DNA of 64,000 nucleotides from Paenibacillus campinasensis. GTDB taxonomy: Bacteria; Bacillota; Bacilli; Paenibacillales; Paenibacillaceae. Position numbers and translations under genes: made by a program. The notes under the pieces are model-generated. The model had not been told where the DNA came from, ran no database searches, and was given only the letters and a program-made list of their open reading frames with translations. Below are positions 17,219-25,698 of the stretch, one piece after another; the first letter of the stretch is position 1, and each line of letters begins with the position of its first letter. The stretch lies in the NCBI RefSeq assembly GCF_002272015.1, contig NZ_NPBY01000030.1, forward strand, positions 186,001-250,000. The letters run 5' to 3'.

Positions 17219-18529
17219 CTACGCTTGATAAAAGGCCGGCAAATATTTCTTGTTCGCCTCCAGCATCTCATCCAGCAGCTTCTTGGCCACGGTGACCGAC
17301 GGCACTAACGGATGGTGCACCAGCGCCTGCAGCGCTATGCCCCGGTCTCCTGTAATCGCCGCCTCGATGGTCAGCTGCTCGTAAACCTTAACCGCATGCA
17401 TCAATCCTTTGACATGCTCCGGAACATGCTGTGGCGCAAGCGGAATTGGCCCTTGTCCGGTCACCACACAGTTGATCTCGATGCTGGCATCCGCAGGCAG
17501 AAAGTCATACATCGAGCCGTTGGATACGTTCAGCGTCTGAATGTCATGCCGGTCGTTATAGATGGAGTTCATCAGATTGACAGCCGCTTCGGAATAGTAG
17601 GCACCGCCCCGCTGCTCAAGCTGCTTTGGCTTCTCCGCCAAATTCTCGTCCTTATACAGCTCGAACAATTCCTGCTCAACCCGGCTGACGACATCCGCCC
17701 GGGTGCCATCCTTCGCAAGCGATGCCTTCATATCAGCCAGCATCTTGTCAGTCATATAGAAGTACTTCAAATAGTAGGTCGGGATCGCACCAAGCGATTG
17801 CAGAAACTCAGCATCCCAGCCGAGGGTCGGCACATTACGGGCCGTATAGGTCTTGCCCCCGTCCAGGAGCTCCGGCAGCTTCTCCTCCCCATTTACGATA
17901 GCCGAGGTAACCCAGTGCAGATGGTTGATGCCGACAAATTCAGCGAGCACGTCCTTCTCCGGCACGCCGTATTCCGCCGCCAAGAACTTCTGGAAATTGA
18001 TCGGGGAGTTGCACAGCCCGACCGACTTCACCCGGCTGTGCTTGGCAACCGCCTCCGTCACAATACCCGCCGGATTCGTAAAATTGAGCATCCATGCGTT
18101 CGGCGCCAGCTCCTCGATATCCCGGCAAATGTCGAGGATGACCGGCACGGTGCGCAGCGCCTTCATCATGCCGCCAGGTCCGGTCGTTTCCTGCCCGATC
18201 ACATCATGCATGATCGGAATATGCTCATCCAGCTTCCGGGCGGCCAGCAGACCGACCCGCATCTGTGTCGTAACGAAATCCGCCCCTTCAATCGCCCGTC
18301 TCCGGTCCAGCGTCAGATGGACCTCGATCGGCAGCCCGGACTCCTTCACCATCCGCTTCGCCAGATTGCCGACGATATCCAGCTTATGCTTGCCCTCTTC
18401 AATGTCCACGAACCACAGCTCGCGAACCGGCATTTGATCATAATGACGGATAAAGCCCTCCACAATTTCCGGCGTGTAGGAGGAGCCTCCTCCGATCACC
18501 GCTATTTTCAAGCCCGACGAATGCTTCAC
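17219..18529 (-). CDS. 6-phospho-beta-glucosidase, GH4 family (LicH/CelF-like)
   Basis: NAD- and Mn-dependent glycosidase of 436 aa. The Rossmann start is GGGSSYTPEIVEG; the metal-binding Cys and His lie in GLCNSPINF and GINHLHW; ETTGPGGM is also typical. GH4 enzymes open glycosidic bonds through oxidation at C3. LicH-type members cleave phosphorylated cellobiose-like sugars. Here the neighbour is a cytoplasmic sugar kinase of the BadF type, not a PTS, so the substrate may be phosphorylated after uptake. The gene follows the kinase by about 50 bp and is probably in an operon with it. Confidence 0.9.
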   Translation of the reverse strand: MKHSSGLKIAVIGGGSSYTPEIVEGFIRHYDQMPVRELWFVDIEEGKHKLDIVGNLAKRMVKESGLPIEVHLTLDRRRAIEGADFVTTQMRVGLLAARKLDEHIPIMHDVIGQETTGPGGMMKALRTVPVILDICRDIEELAPNAWMLNFTNPAGIVTEAVAKHSRVKSVGLCNSPINFQKFLAAEYGVPEKDVLAEFVGINHLHWVTSAIVNGEEKLPELLDGGKTYTARNVPTLGWDAEFLQSLGAIPTYYLKYFYMTDKMLADMKASLAKDGTRADVVSRVEQELFELYKDENLAEKPKQLEQRGGAYYSEAAVNLMNSIYNDRHDIQTLNVSNGSMYDFLPADASIEINCVVTGQGPIPLAPQHVPEHVKGLMHAVKVYEQLTIEAAITGDRGIALQALVHHPLVPSVTVAKKLLDEMLEANKKYLPAFYQA

Positions 18530-18581
18530 GTCAAATCGCCTCCCATGATTGTTCCGTTCCCTAATATGGCCTCAGATTCCC

Positions 18582-19559
18582 TCATACGCTCTCTTCATCA
18601 AACACAAACGCTTTAAGCCTGACTTCCGTCTCCGGTTTAATCGTCCGCCCGTCCGCTTCCATCGCACACATCAACGCCCCTACAACCGGGTCAGATGTCA
18701 ATCGGACACAGCGGGCGCCCGGGGCCCGTTCTGCCACCACCCGCTCGATGGCGCTGGTCAGTATCGAGCTGTTCGGACGATTCAGCACGCTGCCGATATA
18801 CACGATGTCAAAGATCTCCTGCGTCATGTCCAGACGCCGAACAAGTGTACATACGGCGTTGGCCAGCTCTTCTCCTTCGCTGACCAGAATTCGCGTGGCC
18901 ACCTCGTCGCCGGCCTCGGCCGCTTCGAATACGATTTTCACCAGACTCGGAGGAATCGAAATGTTGCCGTACAAGACATCCTCATACATCGGCTCCACCT
19001 CGTCATAGCCGAGATGCCGGAGCACCAGCGGCGTGAGCAGCGTCTTAGGCCCCCGCCCATCCCAGGCGCGAATGACCGAGCGAAATGCCAGCTGGGCAAA
19101 ACCGGCCCCTCCGGCATAGCCGTCTCCGTAGACAAAGCCGAATCCTCCGTATTGAAACTCCTCGCCCGCCCGGTTTCGGGCCGCACTGTTAAATCCCGTA
19201 CCGCAGATGATTGCCGCGCCGTATGGCCGGCTGGTGCCTGCCCGCATGCCGATGATCGTGTCGCAGGCGATCGCATGCCGCGCATAGCCAAGACGCGCTA
19301 TCATCGGACGCAGAATGGCAAAGTCCGCTTCACGATCCGCGCCGGCGAGCCCAAAATACGCATAGCTGATCTCTTCCTGAGCCGCCCCGGCCGACCGCAG
19401 CGCTGCCTCACAGGCCGATTGAATGTTGCGCTCCGCCTCGCGAGTCGTCTGATGATTGCCGTTACCGGACATTCCCTTACCTACAATATTCCCATTCTCA
19501 TCGCAGATGACCGCGTGCGTCTTGCTCCCCCCGGCATCCACTCCCAGATACAAACTCAT
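18582..19559 (-). CDS. BadF/BadG/BcrA/BcrD-type sugar kinase (N-acetylglucosamine kinase-like)
   Basis: ASKHA-fold ATPase of 325 aa resembling eukaryotic-type N-acetylglucosamine kinases. The phosphate 1 loop is LGVDAGGSKTHAVI, phosphate 2 lies in IICGTGFNSAARN, and GFGFVYGDGYAGG follows. The start at 19559 is set by GGAG 8 nt upstream; the longer open frame back to 19616 lacks this. It is directly upstream of the GH4 gene, and an AraC regulator gene lies further upstream in the same direction. The natural sugar (GlcNAc, a glucosamine or a disaccharide) is not shown by the sequence. Confidence 0.82.
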   Translation of the reverse strand: MSLYLGVDAGGSKTHAVICDENGNIVGKGMSGNGNHQTTREAERNIQSACEAALRSAGAAQEEISYAYFGLAGADREADFAILRPMIARLGYARHAIACDTIIGMRAGTSRPYGAAIICGTGFNSAARNRAGEEFQYGGFGFVYGDGYAGGAGFAQLAFRSVIRAWDGRGPKTLLTPLVLRHLGYDEVEPMYEDVLYGNISIPPSLVKIVFEAAEAGDEVATRILVSEGEELANAVCTLVRRLDMTQEIFDIVYIGSVLNRPNSSILTSAIERVVAERAPGARCVRLTSDPVVGALMCAMEADGRTIKPETEVRLKAFVFDEESV

Positions 19560-19597
19560 CGTCTCACTCCTACCGCCGCCCTTGGGCTGCGTCATGT

Positions 19598-19654
19598 GGT
19601 GGTATACGTTTACCATACCGCTTGCAGGGCGGTTCCTTCTACCGCTATACCACC
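19598..19654. promoter_or_regulatory. Inverted repeat in the promoter region of the GH4 operon
   Basis: Perfect 9-bp arms GGTGGTATA (19598-19606) and TATACCACC (19646-19654) stand 39 bp apart, and a near-palindrome GGTATACGTTTACC (19601-19614) overlaps the first arm. The position, between the AraC gene and the kinase start, suggests operators for sugar-dependent control. Confidence 0.45.
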
Positions 19655-19670
19655 GGGGAGTGATACAATC

Positions 19671-20594
19671 TTACTGTTTATCAGGTGGAGACAATTGGGG
19701 ACCGGGATAACCCCCTGCCCCCGTATAAGCGCGTTCACGAACCTCGCTCGGCGAAGCCCCGATATGCAGCTTGAACAGCCGGTTGAAATTGGACAGATTG
19801 CGAAAACCGCAGCTTTCAGCGATCTCGATAATTTTATGATCCGTTGTCTCCAGCAGATGAACGGCATGAGTCAGCCGAAGCTGGATCAAATAATGATGCG
19901 GCGACGTTCCGACTACCTGCTGGAACAGCGCGCTGAAGCGGGATGGGCTAAGATGCGTCAGATCGGCCAGCTCGCGCAGCGTCCACCCGTAGGCAAAATG
20001 TAGCTCCATCGTCCGCAGCACCTCCTTGAGCGCATGCATTCCGCGAACAGGAACCGGAACTCGCTGCTTCTCCTGAGCCGGTGCCGTGAGATGGCGATTC
20101 GCCAGGCTCAAGAAGCGGATCAGATCCGAACGAATCAGGCTCATAAAGGACGTCCCCTTGATGCGGTTCTCCTCCATCATCCGGCTGAACAGCAGCACCA
20201 GCTCGTCATATATCGGCGAGTCGGCATTCACGACATGCGGGAAACGCGTTCCCAAAGCACGAAACGGCAGCAGCAGATCCGGATCATATTTCAAATCGAT
20301 AGCCAGCAGCGAAGGCTCGAACATCATCACGTCCATCACCAGGTTGTCCGTTTCGTAGGCCCGGTGAAGATCATTGCTGTTGATCAGAATAAGGTCGCCC
20401 TGTTTGAACGACAGCCTCATCCCATTGATCACAATATAGCCCGTGCCGCTGCGGATATAATTGAGCTCCAGCGCATGATGCCAGTGAAGGCGCTGAGCCC
20501 CGATGAAGATCCCTCTCGTGGTGGAGGCTGTGAACGGAAATGCAGCATGGGTAAATGCAATCTGGTCAGGCAAAATGCTTTGCGGGCGGTCCAT
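19671..20594 (-). CDS. AraC family transcriptional regulator
   Basis: Regulator of 307 aa with an N-terminal cupin-like ligand domain (about residues 20-160, including LHWHHALELNYIRSGTGYIVING and SFKQGDLILIN) and two C-terminal helix-turn-helix motifs of the AraC type (LRELADLTHLSPSRFSALFQ and IIEIAESCGFRNLSNFNRLFK). The ATG at 20594 lies 8 nt after AGGAGG. It is located upstream of the sugar kinase and GH4 genes in the same direction and probably activates them in response to a sugar. Confidence 0.9.
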   Translation of the reverse strand: MDRPQSILPDQIAFTHAAFPFTASTTRGIFIGAQRLHWHHALELNYIRSGTGYIVINGMRLSFKQGDLILINSNDLHRAYETDNLVMDVMMFEPSLLAIDLKYDPDLLLPFRALGTRFPHVVNADSPIYDELVLLFSRMMEENRIKGTSFMSLIRSDLIRFLSLANRHLTAPAQEKQRVPVPVRGMHALKEVLRTMELHFAYGWTLRELADLTHLSPSRFSALFQQVVGTSPHHYLIQLRLTHAVHLLETTDHKIIEIAESCGFRNLSNFNRLFKLHIGASPSEVRERAYTGAGGYPGPQLSPPDKQ

Positions 20595-20735
20595 TGCCGG
20601 CACCTCCTGGATTATGAATATTCACGAAACCATTCAATTACCCCCATCCTACCACGCGACTTCAAGAACCGCCACGGATAATAAATGCAATTTACCAGGC
20701 GCGATAGCACCTCTGCCGGGAAGCAGGCCTGCAAC

Positions 20736-20768
20736 AAAAAGCAGGCCATGCCCCGCCGCATGACCTGC
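20736..20768 (-). terminator. Intrinsic terminator of the nirBD-cobA operon
   Basis: On the minus strand a hairpin with arms GCAGGTCATGC and GCATGGCCTGC is followed by TTTTTG, about 60 bp after the stop of the methyltransferase gene. Confidence 0.75.
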
Positions 20769-20825
20769 CTCTGAACAGCCTTGAGAATTTGACTTAACCT
20801 AAGATTCGGCGAGCGTCCCCCGCCA

Positions 20826-21596
20826 TTAACCAATTCGCATGGACGCAGCGCTCTGCAGCGCTGCGACCTGCTCCGGAATATGGGCTACCTCACCGACTAC
20901 GATCAGCGCCGGATTGCCCAGCTTCACCTGCGCAGCCACTTCCTGCATATCCTCCACGGTACACAGGAAGCTCCGCTGCAGGTGGGTCGTTCCCTGCTCA
21001 ATGAAGGCAACCGGGGTCGCACCAGGCTTGCCATGAAGCAGCAGCTGCTCCCGGATGAACGGTATCTGCTTGACGCCCATATAGATCACAAGCGTATCCA
21101 CACTGTGCGCCAGCAGATCCCACCGGACCGGCGTACCATCACCGTGACAGCGGCTGCCTGTCACACAGGCGAAGGATGCCGCCACACCGCGGTGGGTTAG
21201 CGGAATGCCCGCCGAAGCCGCCGAGCCGATGGCGGATGTAATTCCGGGGATGACCTCATGCGGAATGCCGTAGGCGGCAAGCGCCAGCACCTCTTCCCCG
21301 CCACGACCGAACACGAAGGGATCGCCGCCCTTGAGCCGGACCACCCGCTTGCCCTGCAGCCCATAACGGATGAGCAGCTTGTTGATCCCCTCCTGGGGCA
21401 CCGCATGCTCCCCCGGGGCTTTGCCGCAGTATATGCGGATCGCCTCTGGCGGCGCATAGGACAGCAGCTCTTCATTGACCAGCCGGTCGTACAAGATCAC
21501 GTCGGCCTCCTGTATACGTTTCAGCGCCTTCACGGTGATGAATTCCGGATCCCCCGGTCCCGCTCCAACGATACTGACCCTGCCTGTTGTCCGCAT
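20826..21596 (-). CDS. cobA: Uroporphyrinogen-III C-methyltransferase (siroheme pathway)
   Basis: SAM-dependent enzyme of 256 aa that methylates uroporphyrinogen III at C2 and C7 to give precorrin-2, the precursor of siroheme. It shows VSIVGAGPGDPEFIT at the N-terminus, the family signature RLKGGDPFVFGRGGEE, and ITSAIGSAASAGIPLTHRG. The ATG at 21596 has GGGGG 8 nt upstream; a GTG three codons earlier is less likely. It is the third gene of the nitrite reductase operon, where it supplies the siroheme that NirB needs (NasF/NirE-like role). No oxidase-ferrochelatase gene is in the window. Confidence 0.93.
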   Translation of the reverse strand: MRTTGRVSIVGAGPGDPEFITVKALKRIQEADVILYDRLVNEELLSYAPPEAIRIYCGKAPGEHAVPQEGINKLLIRYGLQGKRVVRLKGGDPFVFGRGGEEVLALAAYGIPHEVIPGITSAIGSAASAGIPLTHRGVAASFACVTGSRCHGDGTPVRWDLLAHSVDTLVIYMGVKQIPFIREQLLLHGKPGATPVAFIEQGTTHLQRSFLCTVEDMQEVAAQVKLGNPALIVVGEVAHIPEQVAALQSAASMRIG

Positions 21597-21676
21597 ATGG
21601 CGCACCCCCTGTAATTGTCATTCATGAAGCTCCAGACCGTTCTGTTAAGCGCACGCGCGCGGCACCTGCATCCGGT

Positions 21677-21988
21677 CTAGAGGACGATATAGACCGAACC
21701 GCTTGTGCCGTCAATTTCCGTCCGGGAGGTCGTAATGCATCCGTCATCCGGCTCGTACACGCGCCCGCTGGCCAGGTCGATCTTCCAATCGTGCAGCGGG
21801 CAGTGCACCGCCGTTCCGCATACCATGCCCTCAGACAGCTTGCCGCCTTTATGCGGGCACCGGTTCTCCACCGCTTTTACGCTGCCGTCACTGAGCTTGA
21901 ATAACGCAATTTCCGTATCCTCGATACGAAGCGTGCGCGCGCCTTTGGGATCGATATCCTCCAGATTCGCAACAAATATTTTGCTCAT
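21677..21988 (-). CDS. nirD: Nitrite reductase small subunit
   Basis: Rieske-type protein of 103 aa, partner of NirB in NAD(P)H-dependent assimilatory nitrite reductase. The 2Fe-2S ligands are visible as CPHKGG (C-x-H) and CPLHDW (C-x2-H). The start overlaps the nirB stop in ATGA, so the subunits are translationally coupled. Length and motifs are normal. Confidence 0.95.
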   Translation of the reverse strand: MSKIFVANLEDIDPKGARTLRIEDTEIALFKLSDGSVKAVENRCPHKGGKLSEGMVCGTAVHCPLHDWKIDLASGRVYEPDDGCITTSRTEIDGTSGSVYIVL

Positions 21989-24441
21989 GACCTTCTACCT
22001 CCCAAGGTTTCACCGGCACCTGCTCCGGCTTCAGCCAGCGGCATGAAGTTCTTGCGCAGTTCCGGATTCTCGATGATTTCTTTCCACGGATCGGTTGTCC
22101 GGCTCAGCGTCTCCTCGATCCGGGATACGAGCGCCTGACGGTCTTCCTGCTTCTCGAGAGCCGCCTTGATGGCATCAAGCCCCACCCGTTCAAGCCAGAC
22201 CGAAGTCCGCTCATTCCAGTTGGCCGTCTCGCGGTAGTACTGCAGGTAGGCTCCGGTCCATTCCATCACTTCTTCCTCGGTCTTCACCGTGCAGAGCAAG
22301 TCCGCTGCCCGGACCTTGACCCCGCCATTGCCGCCGACGTAGATTTCCCAGCCGCCGTCAATCGCAACCACACCGAGATCTTTAATCGTGGCTTCCGCAC
22401 AGTTGCGCGGACAGCCCGATACCGCCAGCTTCACCTTCGCAGGGGTGTTGAGACGCTCGAATGCTTTCTCCAGCTCAATGCCCATCCCGATGGAGTCCTG
22501 CGTGCCGAATCGGCAGAAGGTCGAGCCCACGCAGGTCTTCACGGTCCGAAGGGTCTTGCCATAGGCGTGGCCTGACGGCATGTCGAGCTCCTCCCAAATC
22601 TTCGGCAGGTCCTCCTTCTTCACCCCGAGCAGGTCCAGCCGCTGTCCGCCTGTGAACTTCACCATCGGCACATTGTATTTCTCCGCTACCGCCGCGATCT
22701 TCTTCAGATCAGCCGGTGAGGTTACGCCCCCGTACACCCGCGGCACAACCGAATACGTCCCATCCTTCTGAATATTGGCGTGGTACCGTTCGTTCGTGAA
22801 CCGCGACTCCTTCTCGTCAGCGTACTCTGCTGGCCACAGCATGCCCAAATAGTAGTTGAGCGCAGGGCGGCATTTCGAGCAGCCTTCGGGCTCGCTCCAG
22901 CCCAGAACGTTCATCGTCTCCTTGACACTGAGCAGGCGAAGCTCCTTGATGCTGGATACAATCTCATCCCGGCTCAGTGACGTGCAGCCGCAGATGCCCT
23001 CCTTGACCGGCTCACCGGCCATATCCCCGCCGTAGAGCTGAAGCAGCCCTTCCACCTCCGGTCTGCAGCCGCCGCAGGAGGCCGACGCCTTAGTGCAGCC
23101 CTTGATCTTTCCTACCGTGTGATTGCCGTCGGCAATCGCCTCGACGATGCGCCCTTTCGTCACACCGTTGCAGCCGCATATAATCTCATCCTCCGAGCAG
23201 GACTCAAGCCGGGCGAGCGGCGACAGCGAGGACTGTCCGGTCTGGTAGCCGAGCAGCAGCTCCTTCTCCCGTCCCGCAACAGATTCGCCGCTCTTGATCA
23301 GGGAGAATAAGGATGCACCGTCTGACGTATCCCCGAACAAGACGGCGCCGATCAGCCTGTCGTCCTTGAGCACGATCTTTTTATATACACCGTCAATGTC
23401 ATCCTGATACCGCAGCGAGCGGGTGCCCTCCGCATCATTGAACATCCCGGCAGAGAACACATCCACACCCGATACCTTGAGCTTGGTCGAAGTGACCGAG
23501 CCCGCGTATCCGTCTGTGTCCACGCCGGCCAGGCGTTTGGCCAGCACAGCCCCTTGCTCATACAGCGGCGCGACTAGCCCGTAGGCAATCCCCCGATGCT
23601 CTGCACACTCCCCGACCGCATACACGCCCGGAGCGCTTGTCTGCAGGTAATCATCCACGATAATGCCGCGGTTGACCTGAAGCCCGGCCGATTTAGCCAA
23701 TTCCACATTCGGCAGAATGCCAACGGCCATCACCACCAGATCGGCCTCCAGCCTGCTCCCGTCCGCGAACTCCAGCCCCTCAGCCCGGCGCCTGCCGATA
23801 ATCGCAGCCGTCTGCTTCTCCATCAGGAAGTTCATGCCTTGTTCTTCCAGCTCGCGGCGCAGCATTTCGGAAGCCGGGGCATCCAGCTGGCGATCCATCA
23901 AGTGCTTGCCAAGATGGACCACCGTGACGTCCATGCCCAAGTTCAGCAGGCCCCGCGCCGCCTCCAGTCCGAGCAATCCGCCGCCGATGACCGCCGCCTT
24001 CTTGTATGACTTTGCCGCCTCGATCATTTTGTTGCAGTCATGGATGTCCCGAAAACCAATCACGCCTTCCTTCCGGGCGCCCGGGATGGGAAGGATGAAC
24101 GGATTCGAGCCCGTTGCGATAATGAGCGCATCATACGAGGCCTCGACACCGGATTCAGAGATGACCTTGCGGTTGTCCGTATCAATCCGGACAGCGGCAT
24201 CTCCTTTATATAACTGAATGCCGTTCGATTCGTACCAATCCAGATCATTGATTATGATCTCCTTCATATCCGTGCCGCCCGCCAGAACCTTGGAGAGCAT
24301 AATCCGGTTATAATTCGGATAAGGTTCCGCGCCAAATACCGTCATCTCATACGCTCCGGGCGACAGCTTCAGCACATGCTCAATCGTTCTTACGCCCGCC
24401 ATCCCGTTGCCAACCAGCACTAACTTCTTAGGTTCGTTCAT
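21985..24441 (-). CDS. nirB: Nitrite reductase [NAD(P)H] large subunit
   Basis: Cytoplasmic siroheme enzyme of 818 aa that reduces nitrite to ammonium for nitrogen assimilation. Domain order: FAD/NAD(P)-binding oxidoreductase (VLVGNGMAGVRTIEH; GGGLLGLEAARGL; YAVGECAEH), two BFD-like 2Fe-2S segments (CGCNGVTKG...CGGCRP; CGCTSL...CSKCRP), a ferredoxin-like half domain, and the 4Fe-4S/siroheme site with CVGSTFC (C-x5-C) and CPRNC (C-x3-C). GGAG precedes the ATG at 8 nt. The 175-nt leader contains an ANTAR-type attenuator, so expression should depend on the ANTAR protein encoded divergently. Confidence 0.96.
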   Translation of the reverse strand: MNEPKKLVLVGNGMAGVRTIEHVLKLSPGAYEMTVFGAEPYPNYNRIMLSKVLAGGTDMKEIIINDLDWYESNGIQLYKGDAAVRIDTDNRKVISESGVEASYDALIIATGSNPFILPIPGARKEGVIGFRDIHDCNKMIEAAKSYKKAAVIGGGLLGLEAARGLLNLGMDVTVVHLGKHLMDRQLDAPASEMLRRELEEQGMNFLMEKQTAAIIGRRRAEGLEFADGSRLEADLVVMAVGILPNVELAKSAGLQVNRGIIVDDYLQTSAPGVYAVGECAEHRGIAYGLVAPLYEQGAVLAKRLAGVDTDGYAGSVTSTKLKVSGVDVFSAGMFNDAEGTRSLRYQDDIDGVYKKIVLKDDRLIGAVLFGDTSDGASLFSLIKSGESVAGREKELLLGYQTGQSSLSPLARLESCSEDEIICGCNGVTKGRIVEAIADGNHTVGKIKGCTKASASCGGCRPEVEGLLQLYGGDMAGEPVKEGICGCTSLSRDEIVSSIKELRLLSVKETMNVLGWSEPEGCSKCRPALNYYLGMLWPAEYADEKESRFTNERYHANIQKDGTYSVVPRVYGGVTSPADLKKIAAVAEKYNVPMVKFTGGQRLDLLGVKKEDLPKIWEELDMPSGHAYGKTLRTVKTCVGSTFCRFGTQDSIGMGIELEKAFERLNTPAKVKLAVSGCPRNCAEATIKDLGVVAIDGGWEIYVGGNGGVKVRAADLLCTVKTEEEVMEWTGAYLQYYRETANWNERTSVWLERVGLDAIKAALEKQEDRQALVSRIEETLSRTTDPWKEIIENPELRKNFMPLAEAGAGAGETLGGRRS

Positions 24442-24492
24442 CGCAGGTTCTCTCCTTTTCGGCTATGTTCAGGGGTGAAAAACAACAGAAAA

Positions 24493-24590
24493 AGCCCGCA
24501 TTCGCCAAGAAAAAAGATCCATCATCTCTCTTCTGATCTGGCGAAGGCAGGCTTCGTTGCCGCTTCTACCCGGACACACCGTTGTATCCG
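24493..24590 (-). promoter_or_regulatory. ANTAR-type antiterminator/terminator leader of nirBD
   Basis: On the minus strand a first hairpin (24571-24590) has a 7-bp stem CGGATAC/GTGTCCG and hexaloop AACGGT. After 7 nt a second hairpin (24547-24563) has stem GCGGC/GCC-U-GC and hexaloop AACGAA. Both loops have A at position 1 and G at position 4, the signature of RNA sites bound by ANTAR proteins. The 3' side of hairpin two is also the 5' arm of a terminator (24539-24553 with 24493-24507) followed by TTTTTC, so the two structures exclude each other. Confidence 0.82.
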
Positions 24591-24622
24591 TGAACAATGT
24601 TTTTATGGTTTTATTGCTCTTA

Positions 24623-24651
24623 ACTATATAAGACGCCGGTTTTCATGTCAA
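24623..24651 (-). promoter_or_regulatory. nirB promoter
   Basis: A perfect TTGACA (24646-24651), a 17-bp spacer and TATAGT (24623-24628) on the minus strand. Such a strong promoter is sensible where control is by termination in the leader. Confidence 0.8.
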
Positions 24652-24981
24652 TATACATTACATAATTTTCGAGATAAAAAAATTTTTTCTATCCTTGCGT
24701 AATCTTTTATTACCTATCACCCGGGATTGGAAATTCGCTACAGCCGCAGCGTTTTTCCTAATCGACCGAACTGCAAACTGCGATGGAACCATCGTTTTTC
24801 TTGATGCTGCAGGGAAATTACCCTCTTTATGAAAAAATGAAAATAAGTTATCATCTGGAGTACACTGGGATTGAAACTTAAACGTCCCGTGAAACAAGCC
24901 TTGATTTATATGTTATATTAATTGACATGTACGATTGCAACTGATGATAATCAGCTTCTCAATGAGGGGGGATTTCTTTCG

Positions 24982-25584
24982 ATGCGCTGCTTACTCCTTA
25001 TTCATGAACAGGGCTCCGCTGCCGCCGGGCAGGAACAGACCTCGATCGAATCCACTGCGGTGGCCGAGGAGAGCCTGAACGAGTGTGGATACCAAGTATA
25101 TACCGCCTGTTCCGCAGCGGATGTCCCCCGCTGTATTCACGACATCGATGCCGCGGTCGTCCATCTGCCTATGGCTAGGCTTAACACCTGGCACAGGACA
25201 TTGAATGAGTGGAAGTCCATGCCGCTGCTGTGGTGGTGCAGCCCGTACGCCGCAACGGCATCAGCAGCCGCATGCGAGGACGATGTTCCAATCGATGGCA
25301 TTATGACGCCTACCATGAGCCCCGCCGAGCTTCACTGGGCGCTGCATATTGGAGCGAAGCAGTTCTTCGACCGGCAGCAGTGGGATGCGGAAAGACGGCA
25401 GCTGCGAGCCCAGCTTGAAGAGCGAAAATGGATTGACATGGCCAAAGGCATTCTATGCGACATTAACCGGATATCCGAGGCGGAGGCCTATGATCTGCTG
25501 CGGCGTAGAGCCATGAATGAGCGCAAGCGGATTGTCGATGTGGCGACTTCCATTGTTAAGGCTCATCAGCACCTGATGGCGTGA
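24982..25584 (+). CDS. ANTAR domain antiterminator (NasT-like)
   Basis: RNA-binding regulator of 200 aa. The C-terminal about 60 residues form an ANTAR domain (QLEERKWIDMAKGILCDINRISEAEAYDLLRRRAMNERKRI, split over three helices). The N-terminal 120 residues have receiver-like secondary structure, but where the phospho-acceptor aspartate should stand the sequence is AAVVHLPMA, so it is a pseudo-receiver. The ATG at 24982 follows GGGGGG; a longer upstream frame is unlikely. NasT proteins work with a NasS nitrate sensor; none is encoded nearby. The probable RNA target is the nirB leader 400 bp away on the opposite strand. Confidence 0.85.
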   Translation: MRCLLLIHEQGSAAAGQEQTSIESTAVAEESLNECGYQVYTACSAADVPRCIHDIDAAVVHLPMARLNTWHRTLNEWKSMPLLWWCSPYAATASAAACEDDVPIDGIMTPTMSPAELHWALHIGAKQFFDRQQWDAERRQLRAQLEERKWIDMAKGILCDINRISEAEAYDLLRRRAMNERKRIVDVATSIVKAHQHLMA

Positions 25585-25698
25585 CGTCCTATGTGACAAG
25601 ACTCCCTGCCCAGCGAGGCCAACAGGCCAAGAGATCCACCGATCGGCCGCTTCCTCGTCGTAGCGGGAGAGAACGTGATTGACGAAACGGAGGTCCTG

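Noticed and set aside
17312..20003. Two long plus-strand open frames opposite the GH4 and kinase genes
   Set aside because: Both have shadow-type composition; the minus-strand genes show full catalytic motifs.
24658..24897. Open frame of 79 codons between nirB and the ANTAR gene
   Set aside because: Poor start context and it runs toward the nirB promoter; composition looks non-coding.
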